The position numbers and the translations under genes are program-made. Shown one piece after another: positions 1 to 5,232 of a stretch of 5,232 bases of DNA (its first letter is position 1; each line of letters starts with the position of its first letter). The stretch is from Dehalococcoidia bacterium (GTDB lineage Bacteria > Chloroflexota > Dehalococcoidia > JACPQF01), in the NCBI GenBank assembly GCA_030650265.1, contig JAUSEJ010000721.1, forward strand, positions 1 through 5,232, read 5' to 3'. The notes under the pieces are model-generated. The model was not told the origin of the DNA. It did no database searches and saw only the letters and a list, made by a program, of their open reading frames with translations.

Positions 1-440
1 GGTGCGTCTACAGCGGCGCTCCCAGGGGACATCATCCTCTCGGCGCTGAACTTGACATCCTCACCAGTCAGGTCGCTGCCGTCGTGGAATTTGACCCCTT
101 TCCTGATGTAGAAGGTGTGGCTCATGCCATCGGGAGCGATCTCCCAACGCTCCGCTATTCCCGGTACCAACTTATCGTCATCATTGTATTCCAGCAATAC
201 GTCGAAGATGGCCCGACCAAGACCGGTGAAGGTCGCGCCGCTGGCAGTCAGCGGATCGAAGGAGCCAGTACCGAAGTTAATGGCAATTGTCACACTGCCA
301 TAGGGACCTTTGGGAGCGGCGGTCGCCGATGTACCCGGGGTTACCGGCGAAGTCGAACATCCTTCCACTAGAAGGACCAACAGCAAGGAGATAACTACCG
401 TTGCGGCCATAGCTAGACCGCTCAATCGGAAACGCAACAT
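1..440 (-). CDS. Family 5 ABC-transporter solute-binding lipoprotein, N-terminal part (cut by the left window edge)
   Basis: This is an open frame of 146 codons from ATG at 440-438 with no stop before the window edge. The start is supported by GGAGGG six bases upstream and by matching the N-terminus of the paralogue at 2819-4441 (MLRFRL against MTIRFRL). Residues 1-28 form a lipoprotein signal: Arg-containing N-region, long hydrophobic core (about 9-25), then V-E-G-C with the candidate lipidated Cys28. A Ser/Thr/Pro-rich linker follows (about 29-45), then YGSVTIAINFG and the family 5 signature region around GIAERWEIAPDGMSHTFYIR and KGVKFHDGSDLTGEDVKFS. Proteins of this family sit outside the membrane and deliver peptides, nickel, sugars or other small organics to an ABC permease; the ligand cannot be told here. 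By hand alignment 38 of 43 residues in the signature block match the second copy. Glu at lipobox position -2 is atypical. Only about a quarter of the usual ~530 residues is visible. Confidence 0.88.
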   Translation of the reverse strand, partial: MLRFRLSGLAMAATVVISLLLVLLVEGCSTSPVTPGTSATAAPKGPYGSVTIAINFGTGSFDPLTASGATFTGLGRAIFDVLLEYNDDDKLVPGIAERWEIAPDGMSHTFYIRKGVKFHDGSDLTGEDVKFSAERMMSPGSAAVDA

Positions 441-446
441 TGCGAA

Positions 447-452
447 CCCTCC
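447..452 (-). promoter_or_regulatory. Ribosome-binding site of the left solute-binding protein
   Basis: GGAGGG reads on the minus strand six bases before the ATG at 440-438. It matters because it fixes the start of a gene that is cut by the window edge and supports the gene being intact at its 5' end. Confidence 0.7.
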
Positions 453-514
453 AACCTCTTTTATTCTTGTGCTCGCGCTTTCATTAACCCGGTTCACTAT
501 GCAAATCAACGCAG

Positions 515-528
515 GGCCATCAATGGCC
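515..528. repeat. Short palindrome, possible operator
   Basis: GGCCAT and ATGGCC flank a two-base centre, giving a 14-base near-perfect dyad about 75 bases upstream of the left solute-binding protein start. The position would suit a repressor or activator site, but such short GC-rich dyads also arise by chance. No second copy was noticed upstream of the other binding-protein gene. Confidence 0.2.
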
Positions 529-650
529 GGAAGTGCATCCCCCCTTTCTTGAAGGCTCTAATGGCGATCGGCAGTTGACCGGCGAACCGCATTCTCAAGC
601 AGCAACCGAGCATGAATTGCCTGTCTCAAGGCCGTTGCGACATCAACCGC

Positions 651-1165
651 TCACACTGAGTCACGTTCCCAACGAGGCTCCAAGTAGAGCTCAATCTGCA
701 CTGGTGGATATTCTATTGGGTCGGGCCACCGGCGATTATCTTCTTTATCGCACAGTTTCGACGGGGTCATCTTTGACCATGGTCGGCATCATTGCCGGGG
801 TATCGTACCGATAGCCTGCCAACATGATAATAGCACGGAGGGTTTCTGGCGTCAATTCCCATGGGAAGCCACATTCGCTAGTCTGTTATTGTCAAACTGG
901 TGGGTCCGTCGAGAAAATCATCGGGACAAAGCCCGGTTGGGGGCGTACTTGTTATGGAATTCGATCAGGTCGTCCTTAATCCTCGGCGTGCATAGCGGGT
1001 GAGGAGGGTCTCAGCGGACCGGTTCCGCTTTGATCACATGGACGACGAGTTTGGCCAGGATATTCTCACACTTTATCGTTCTCGTCGGAAAGGTCGACGA
1101 TGCGACATGGTGCGAACGCCCTTTCTCCACCAGCCACGGCAGTTCCAAAGCCAGCAGGATTCGCG
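651..1165 (-). pseudogene. Decayed protein-coding region, family not recognised
   Basis: No single frame is open, but the minus strand gives protein-like runs that join across frames. From 1165 one frame reads RAFAPCRIVDLSDENDKV to a TGA at 1068-1066; a one-base shift continues as ENILAKLVVHVIKAEPVR to a TGA at 1013-1011. The same frame resumes after that stop with RIKDDLIEFHNKYAP (from about 983). Loss of one base in a C-run (near 940-946) leads into PGFVPMIFSTDPPV, then stops at 894-892 and 888-886. The frame resumes at 885 with GFPWELTPETLRAII, YRYDTPAMMPTMV and KDDPVETVR, meets TAA at 747-745, and one base later continues as KEDNRRWPDPIEY and IELYLEPRWERDSV, ending at TGA 653-651. Spliced, the last part would encode about 110 residues. 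I do not recognise the family. It abuts the stop of the broken amidohydrolase and may have been in its operon. It could be two genes rather than one; the part above 1011 is the weaker half. Confidence 0.45.
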
Positions 1166-2114
1166 CTAAAGCCCGAAGACCTTTCGAGCATTGTCGCCAA
1201 GTATCGCTCCCACTTCCTCTTCCGTAAAACTGATGCCAGACGGTGCATTTCGAGGTAGGTCTCGCAGAATCTTAATGAACTCCTCATTGGTTACGATTGC
1301 GGTGAAACCTGAGCCATCGCTGCCGAACATGACGCTGTCGGCGCCGCCGATATCTAGAATGTCGCGGAGGCTGCGGCAGAATCGCTCGTAACTGGCAACG
1401 GCGAATATCTGCCACATTGCCAAATCGCCGTAGAGGTTTGGGCGATATTGCGCCAACTGGGCCCACCGAAGCCAATCGAAGGGTCCCATGTGAGCAGCGA
1501 CAATCTTTAGACCAGGGAAATCCTGCGCAACTTCGTCGAGGTGAATCACGTCCGCATACTGCGAGCGCCAAAGAGGGCCTGCATAGAATCTCGGCAGTGG
1601 TCCAGTGGGGTCAGCAAAGGCGTTTCCAGTTGCTCCGCCATCTTCACGACCTCATAGGCCTCTTCGCAGTTCGAGTAGTGCCCATAATCCGGATGCCATT
1701 TCAGCGCCCGCATACCGTATTCTTCGACACAGCGTCGAAATAACTCAGGGGCAGCCTTCCTCCAGGGTTCGATCCCTGCCAGCGCAACGACTCTGCCCTT
1801 GCTCCTAAGGGCAAAATCTGCCCAAAGCCGATTCACAGCCAGGATGACGCCGTCGGAGAGGCCCCTGCGTAGGTCGTCTGTCACACATTGATGGTGATGT
1901 CGATGCCGGCCTGCGCCATCATTTGAAACAGTTTCTCGTCGTCTGGGTTTGGAGTGTGCGATGCTATCCGCTTCTTTATTTCTTCCAGAGGGAAGTCTTG
2001 CCGCTCTGACCTGCCTCCACCGGCAAAGGCCTTGTGGTAAGCCTTGGCCTGAGCACTGAGTGCGGCTTCGTCTGGAAAGATCGGGATCAGCTAATGGTGG
2101 ACGTCGACTATCAT
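1166..2114 (-). pseudogene. Amidohydrolase (ACMSD-like, 'amidohydrolase 2' family), inactivated by a stop and two frameshifts
   Basis: The start is ATG 2114-2112, with GGAG six bases upstream, reading MIVDVHH then TAG (2093-2091), then LIPIFPDEAALSAQ. This frame runs to INV at 1884 and hits TGA. Restoring one base in GTGTG (1882-1886) continues as VTDDLRRGLSDGV, RVVALAGIEPWRKAAPELF and ALKWHPDYGHY to LLT. Restoring one base at 1605-1610 gives LLT-H-TGPLPRFYAG, then VIHLDEVAQDFPGLKIV, AAHMG, FGSD and NARKVFGL, with the stop at 1168-1166. With both bases restored the length is exactly 951, or 316 residues, about normal for the family. These enzymes are cytoplasmic metal-dependent TIM-barrel hydrolases or decarboxylases. 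Expected metal or catalytic residues are the first HxH, the His of LLTHTG, the His of AAHMG (about 209) and the Asp of FGSD (about 267). The stop replaces the second His of HxH, and one deletion falls in the codon for His170. Three lesions in 949 bases, against none in the neighbouring genes, favour true decay over sequencing error. Confidence 0.85.
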
Positions 2115-2153
2115 GGAATTCTCCGCTGTTTGTCTTCATACGAATAGACAGAG

Positions 2154-2184
2154 GATCGTCCCACATACGAAACCGGTGACGATC
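2154..2184. repeat. Inverted repeat in the gap before the broken amidohydrolase
   Basis: GATCGTC (2154-2160) and GACGATC (2178-2184) are perfect 7-base inverted arms around a 17-base centre. The octamer CATACGAA occurs at 2164-2171 inside the centre and again at 2137-2144. It lies between the CMD-like gene and the amidohydrolase start, so it may be a regulator site or an RNA hairpin. There is no T-run, so it is not a convincing terminator. The rest of the 93-base gap shows only the amidohydrolase ribosome-binding site. Confidence 0.3.
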
Positions 2185-2207
2185 ATGCGCACTGCCACTC
2201 GTTAGCG

Positions 2208-2753
2208 TCAGGGCAGACGCTCTCTGTCTGGCCGAGCCTCTACCCCGAAGGCGTTAAGTGTACAGCCGACCATCGTGTAGAAGCCCAAAATAGTGGTCAA
2301 CTCGGTTAAGCCTTGGTCGCCATAACGGGCTCTGGCAGCCTCGAAGGTCGCGTCCGATACTCGGTGGTCGACCAGCATCTCACGCCCGTAGGCAACTATC
2401 ACGGCTTCTTCCTCCGCCAGTGAGTCGAGGGAACGGCGATTGGCGACGACGTCGATTGCTTCTTCCCGACATCCGGACTCGCGGCACCAATTGGTAATGA
2501 TTCCCCAGCCGTACTGCCAATCGCATTCTCGAGCGGCCACGAGAAGTCCAAGATTCTTGTCGAAAGGCGGTAATACGGTGTCGAAAAACAAGTATTTTCG
2601 CAGATGGGAGGCTCTCGCTGCCACCTCGGGACTGTGGAGAAGAAGAGTGAAGGGCATCCCCAACCGCCCCTGTTCTTCGGTGATGTCGTCGATGATGTGC
2701 TGCTTGTCTTCGGGTAGATCCGCCCTGGACTTGATCTCAGGTAACCTGGCCAT
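2208..2753 (-). CDS. Carboxymuconolactone-decarboxylase-fold (CMD/AhpD-like) protein
   Basis: This is a complete 181-residue frame from ATG 2753-2751 (MARLPEI) to TGA at 2210-2208. A TTG four codons upstream is in frame, but it overlaps the GGAG (2763-2760) that sits six bases before the ATG, so the ATG start is preferred. It looks like a small cytoplasmic all-helical CMD domain: an N-terminal helix region (PEDKQHIIDDITEEQGRLG, about 14-32), SPEVAARASHLRKYL (41-55), and the core NLGLLVAARECDWQYGWGII (67-86), followed by EEAIDVVA and a C-terminal helix. The family includes gamma-carboxymuconolactone decarboxylases and AhpD peroxidase partners, and members are often found beside amidohydrolases in small-molecule breakdown clusters. 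The usual core pattern Y-E-W-x-x-H here reads YGWGII, so both Glu and His are missing, and there is no AhpD CxxC pair (a single Cys77 is in the core). The specific reaction is unknown and the protein may not be catalytic in the usual way. It lies 65 bases after the solute-binding gene. Confidence 0.82.
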   Translation of the reverse strand: MARLPEIKSRADLPEDKQHIIDDITEEQGRLGMPFTLLLHSPEVAARASHLRKYLFFDTVLPPFDKNLGLLVAARECDWQYGWGIITNWCRESGCREEAIDVVANRRSLDSLAEEEAVIVAYGREMLVDHRVSDATFEAARARYGDQGLTELTTILGFYTMVGCTLNAFGVEARPDRERLP

Positions 2754-2759
2754 CCCTCT

Positions 2760-2763
2760 CTCC
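2760..2763 (-). promoter_or_regulatory. Ribosome-binding site that decides the CMD-like gene start
   Basis: GGAG on the minus strand lies six bases before ATG 2753-2751. The alternative TTG start at 2765-2763 shares its final G with this site, which makes TTG the less likely start and shortens the protein from 185 to 181 residues. Confidence 0.6.
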
Positions 2764-2776
2764 AAGGATAGGAAGA

Positions 2777-2801
2777 GGCAAAAAGGGAGTTTATCCCCTT
2801 T
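2777..2801 (-). terminator. Weak candidate terminator or attenuator after the solute-binding protein gene
   Basis: On the minus strand AAAGGG (2801-2796) and CCCTTT (2787-2782) form a 6-pair stem with an 8-base loop, and the stem's T-run extends two further T residues to five in all. It begins about 18 bases after the solute-binding protein stop at 2819 and ends about 24 bases before the CMD-like start. The stem has only three G-C pairs, so it would stop transcription partially at best. It could lower expression of the downstream genes relative to the binding protein. Confidence 0.3.
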
Positions 2802-2818
2802 AACCTGTTCCCTCCGTC

Positions 2819-4441
2819 TTATTTTCTGTGGGTTATCGTTTCATACATAAGGCCCGAAATCTCGACCATGTAACGTGCCGGAGCGACGCTGCCTACCTTG
2901 TTACCGAGGGCGAGAATATTGTGCGTGCCCAGTATTGATAAGGTAGTATATTCGTTTTTCGCCAACACGGCAGCTTCTAGCTGTAACCGCCCCCTCTCGA
3001 CAGGGTCCTTTATCCCTAAGACGCTATCAAGCATTCCATCCAGCTTAGGGTTCTTGAGGTTCTTGGGGGTGCTCTTCGTGCTGTGGTATCGAGTAATCAT
3101 ATAATCCCATGATTGCGCTCCTGGCGAGATAAAGGTGTAAAAGTTATTCCACAGGTCTGCACTCCTGGACTGCATTTTAGGCATGAAGGCAGCATAGTCA
3201 TAGGGGGTTATCTCCCCGTTGACCCCTATCTTACGCCAGTATCCCCCTAAAGTCAGGGAGACGATGCTTCTTAGGTCCCCTCCACCAACGTCATAGAGCT
3301 TAGTAGAGAAGCCATTGGGGTATCCCGCATCGGCTAGTAGCTTCTTTGCCCCTTCAGGGTCGTAGGGGTCCGGCTTCAACAAGTTAGGATCGTAGACATT
3401 CGCCTTAGAGACCGAGTCCACATAGCTCAGTGCCACAGACACTGGCTCGGCGCGTCCGCCAAATTGCTTATCCGCCATCTCTTTGCTATTGATCGCCAGT
3501 TGCAGGGCCTTTCGCACCCTCACATCACCGAACGCGAACTTCTGAGGGTTCTCGATGTCATAGAAGGGATAGCCGAAAAACCCGCCTCCTGACGGATAGC
3601 TGAATATGCGCAGGCCGGCTGCCTCGAGAGAAGTCACAGAATCAGCCGACACGGCAGCCATGTCCAACTCTCCGGTTTTGAGCATGGCAACCCTGGTTGA
3701 CATCTCTGGTATACTTAGAACGGTGATGTTCTTGAATTTTGGCTTCGATTGCCAGTGATCTTCGACTGCCTCCAGTTCAAGGCGGACCCCCTGTTCGTAT
3801 TTTAGGGCTTTCCACGGGCCACTGCCCATAGGATGGCTTGGGAAGTAGTCACTGCCCTTATTTTCGATGTACTTCTTGGGCACTACCGCACTCATGTTGC
3901 CGTTATCGTTCTTGGGTAGCAGATCAAATTGCGGACTCTTGAGCTGAAGAACTACAGTATAAGTGTCCTTCAGTTCCACTTTACCTATCAATGAGCGCCA
4001 GGTGGCCGCACCCGCCGGGCTAAGACTCGTAGGCGCAATCATTCTTTCGATGCTGAACTTTACATCCTCTCCCGTGAGGTCGCTGCCATCATGGAACCTG
4101 ACCCCCTTCCTGATATAGAAGGTATGGGTCATGCCATCAGGGGATATCTCCCACCGCTCAGCCATTCCAGGCGTTACCGAGTAGCTTTCTACGTTCTTGT
4201 ACCAAAGTGTGTCGAAAACAGCGCTGCCTATGGTGGTGAAGCCAACTGATGGTTCAAGCAAGGGATCGATATTCGCGCCGAAGTTGTTCGCGATCGTCAG
4301 GCTACCGTAGGGTTTTGTTACCGTCGTCGATGTCTCCGATGTTGATGGGGATGTCGGGGTCGTCGAGCAGGCCGACATGGCCAGAGCGCCAAGCATTACT
4401 GCCATTAATATCAGCCCACCGAGCCGGAAACGTATTGTCAT
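2819..4441 (-). CDS. Family 5 ABC-transporter solute-binding lipoprotein (DppA/OppA-like)
   Basis: This is a complete 540-residue protein, typical length for family 5 (SBP_bac_5) extracytoplasmic binding proteins. The start ATG 4441-4439 has a strong GAGGAGG five bases upstream. Residues 1-24 are a lipoprotein signal: FRLGG then a hydrophobic stretch to AMSAC, with Cys25 the likely lipidated residue. A Ser/Thr/Pro linker (26-43) follows. PYGSLTIANNFGANIDPL (44-61) begins the first lobe, and the family signature spans about 91-133 (PGMAERWEISPDGMTHTFYI, RKGVRFHDGSDLTGEDVKFS). Later landmarks are FPSHPMGSGPWK, DVRVRKALQLAINSKEMAD and YDPEGAKKLLADAGYPNGF, all usual in this family. The protein would be anchored outside the membrane and bind a peptide or other small organic ligand for an ABC importer. 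No permease or ATPase gene is in the window. It is a paralogue of the partial gene at 1-440. The ligand cannot be predicted; neighbouring breakdown-type genes hint at a non-peptide compound, which is inference. Confidence 0.95.
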   Translation of the reverse strand: MTIRFRLGGLILMAVMLGALAMSACSTTPTSPSTSETSTTVTKPYGSLTIANNFGANIDPLLEPSVGFTTIGSAVFDTLWYKNVESYSVTPGMAERWEISPDGMTHTFYIRKGVRFHDGSDLTGEDVKFSIERMIAPTSLSPAGAATWRSLIGKVELKDTYTVVLQLKSPQFDLLPKNDNGNMSAVVPKKYIENKGSDYFPSHPMGSGPWKALKYEQGVRLELEAVEDHWQSKPKFKNITVLSIPEMSTRVAMLKTGELDMAAVSADSVTSLEAAGLRIFSYPSGGGFFGYPFYDIENPQKFAFGDVRVRKALQLAINSKEMADKQFGGRAEPVSVALSYVDSVSKANVYDPNLLKPDPYDPEGAKKLLADAGYPNGFSTKLYDVGGGDLRSIVSLTLGGYWRKIGVNGEITPYDYAAFMPKMQSRSADLWNNFYTFISPGAQSWDYMITRYHSTKSTPKNLKNPKLDGMLDSVLGIKDPVERGRLQLEAAVLAKNEYTTLSILGTHNILALGNKVGSVAPARYMVEISGLMYETITHRK

Positions 4442-4446
4442 GACAG

Positions 4447-4453
4447 CCTCCTC
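4447..4453 (-). promoter_or_regulatory. Strong ribosome-binding site of the complete solute-binding protein
   Basis: GAGGAGG reads on the minus strand five bases before ATG 4441-4439. It is the strongest such site in the window and fits a highly expressed binding protein. The remainder of the 67-base gap to the upstream gene shows no clear promoter or terminator, which is compatible with co-transcription. Confidence 0.7.
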
Positions 4454-4508
4454 ACGTAGGTTTTCTCATCGTGCCTAGTCGTTTGGTCCAGGTGAGTCGC
4501 CTCATCTC

Positions 4509-5231
4509 TTACTCCCTGGGTCTTGCCGGTGACTTTAACGATGCGATGAACTGAGCCAGCCAATTCGTTTCCTCTGGGACCACGCTAGCCATCCAATTTC
4601 CTACATCTCCAGCCAGCGTTAGCATGCCAATGTCTGCAACATAGGGGCCGGTGGCGCAATCGAAGCCACAATACATGAACTTGTTCATCTTGTCATACAG
4701 GTCGTATTTCAACATCGCCTCATGATGGGCCAGCCCGACGTCCAAGATATACTCTGTTGGCGGGAATTTCTCCACGACTGATCTATCCTCGTAGACGGAG
4801 CCCGGCGCCCACCACATTTCGTAGAAACAAGGCACTACGCCATTTTTGATTAGCCAGGTATTTGCCTCGATGTGGTAATCGCGTGCCTCCTGCCAAGACT
4901 TATGCCCGTTCGAAGGAATCAGTGTGACGCCCGGCATGAGCTTTCCCGCCACGTTGCCGGCCCCAAACACATCAACGGCGTCGTGGAAGGACTCTACCCA
5001 GCGCTCATACGACATGTGTTTCGCTTTCCCTGGACATATCTCTCCAAACAACTCGGGGTCCATTACTTCTATTTGGATGGCCATGGCATCGAGCCCCGCG
5101 CTCTTTAGCCTTTGCATATCCTTTCTTTCCATCGCTTGCGTATGAACAGTGAAGTTGGGCTTGTAGCTAGCGGCGCTTGACAACGCCTCGACGAAACTGA
5201 AATAGATCTTTGCCTCCTGTTCGGCCTTCAT
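4509..5231 (-). CDS. Radical SAM-like protein, C-terminal part (probably cut by the right window edge)
   Basis: 240 residues are visible, ending at TAA 4511-4509. The first visible codon, ATG 5231-5229, lies one base from the window edge, so it may be an internal Met. No CxxxCxxC cluster motif is present, which fits an N-terminal half lying outside. The visible part reads like the second half of a radical SAM barrel: NFTVHTQAMERKDMQRLKSA (26-45), GLDAMAIQIEVMDPELFGEI (46-65) then CPGKAKHMSYERW, an AVDVFGAGNVAGKLMPGV strand-turn (85-102), RDYHIEANTWLIKNGVVP, PPTEYILDVGLAHHEAM (157-173), and a Cys pair in YCGFDC (187-192). The I-E-x-x-D-x-x-L-F-x-x-x-C-P-G-K pattern resembles biotin-synthase/HydE-like radical SAM proteins of anaerobes. 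I assign it from memory of that pattern, not from a search, and the substrate is unknown. Being 67 bases upstream of the solute-binding gene on the same strand, it could be the promoter-proximal gene of the operon. Confidence 0.6.
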   Translation of the reverse strand: MKAEQEAKIYFSFVEALSSAASYKPNFTVHTQAMERKDMQRLKSAGLDAMAIQIEVMDPELFGEICPGKAKHMSYERWVESFHDAVDVFGAGNVAGKLMPGVTLIPSNGHKSWQEARDYHIEANTWLIKNGVVPCFYEMWWAPGSVYEDRSVVEKFPPTEYILDVGLAHHEAMLKYDLYDKMNKFMYCGFDCATGPYVADIGMLTLAGDVGNWMASVVPEETNWLAQFIASLKSPARPRE

Positions 5232-5232
5232 A

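Larger units (their letters stand above)
441..650 (-). other. Upstream region of the left solute-binding protein gene
   Basis: About 210 bases lie between the last protein-like stretch of the decayed region and the ATG at 440. I see no protein-like reading on either strand. It holds the ribosome-binding site (447-452) and a short dyad at 515-528. A poor promoter candidate on the minus strand is TTGATT (509-504) and GTTAAT (488-483), with a short 15-base spacer and only 4 of 6 matches in each box, so I do not list it as a promoter. No clear terminator is visible. Confidence 0.4.

Noticed and set aside
533..814. Plus-strand frame of 93 codons
   Set aside because: It has a GTG start without a good ribosome-binding site and a composition that does not look like a protein. 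The opposite strand over the same bases gives more protein-like segments.
1417..1743. Plus-strand frame of 108 codons
   Set aside because: It lies entirely antisense to recognisable amidohydrolase sequence, so it is a shadow.
1882..1886. Programmed ribosomal frameshift at GTGTG
   Set aside because: No slippery heptamer or stimulatory structure is evident, and the gene has another frameshift and a stop, so simple mutation explains it.
2091..2093. In-frame TAG read as pyrrolysine (recoding) in the amidohydrolase
   Set aside because: Two independent frameshifts in the same gene and loss of a metal-binding His at this codon fit inactivation better. Pyrrolysine is not known in this family.
1546..2166. 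A 206-codon minus-strand frame taken as one intact gene
   Set aside because: Only its second half (from about 1884) is amidohydrolase-like. Its first half is an Arg- and Ser-rich shadow of the true N-terminal frame starting at 2114.
2440..2850. Plus-strand frame of 136 codons
   Set aside because: It is antisense to the CMD-like gene and the end of the solute-binding gene, with no family resemblance.
1..5232. CRISPR array, tRNA, rRNA, insertion sequence or toxin-antitoxin/defence genes
   Set aside because: I looked for regular repeats, transposase-like proteins, terminal inverted repeats and RNA gene hallmarks and saw none that I could support.

Overview
This window looks bacterial. All five recognisable genes, and a sixth decayed reading frame, lie on the minus strand, so transcription runs from high to low coordinates. 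Base composition is moderate (roughly half G+C by eye) and start sites carry GGAG-type ribosome-binding sequences. The gene mix is a family 5 solute-binding lipoprotein in two related copies, an amidohydrolase of the ACMSD/'amidohydrolase 2' type, a carboxymuconolactone-decarboxylase-fold protein, and a radical SAM-like protein of an anaerobe-type family. That mix recalls uncultured Chloroflexota (Dehalococcoidia and relatives). This assignment is an impression from gene content and is held with low confidence.

Layout in the direction of transcription: (1) 5231-4509, the C-terminal 240 residues of a radical SAM-like protein running in from beyond the right edge. (2) 4441-2819, a complete 540-residue extracytoplasmic solute-binding lipoprotein. 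(3) 2753-2208, a 181-residue carboxymuconolactone-decarboxylase-like protein. (4) 2114-1166, an amidohydrolase broken by one in-frame stop and two single-base deletions. (5) about 1165-651, protein-like stretches scattered over frames and broken by stops, best read as one or two more decayed genes of unknown family. (6) 440-1, the N-terminal 146 residues of a second solute-binding lipoprotein, clearly paralogous to (2), running off the left edge. Gaps between genes 1-2, 2-3 and 3-4 are 67, 65 and 93 bases, so genes 1-4 may once have formed one operon. A weak hairpin plus T-run lies just after gene 2. About 210 bases (441-650) lie ahead of gene 6.

Functionally, the surviving genes suggest uptake of a small organic compound or peptide through a binding lipoprotein (the permease and ATPase genes are not in the window). 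The cytoplasmic amidohydrolase and CMD-like protein probably belonged to a small-molecule breakdown route that has lost at least its amidohydrolase. The most notable feature is this decay: intact genes flank about 1.5 kb of broken coding sequence between two related binding-protein genes. I found no CRISPR array, tRNA, rRNA, insertion sequence or evident new defence or mobile system.
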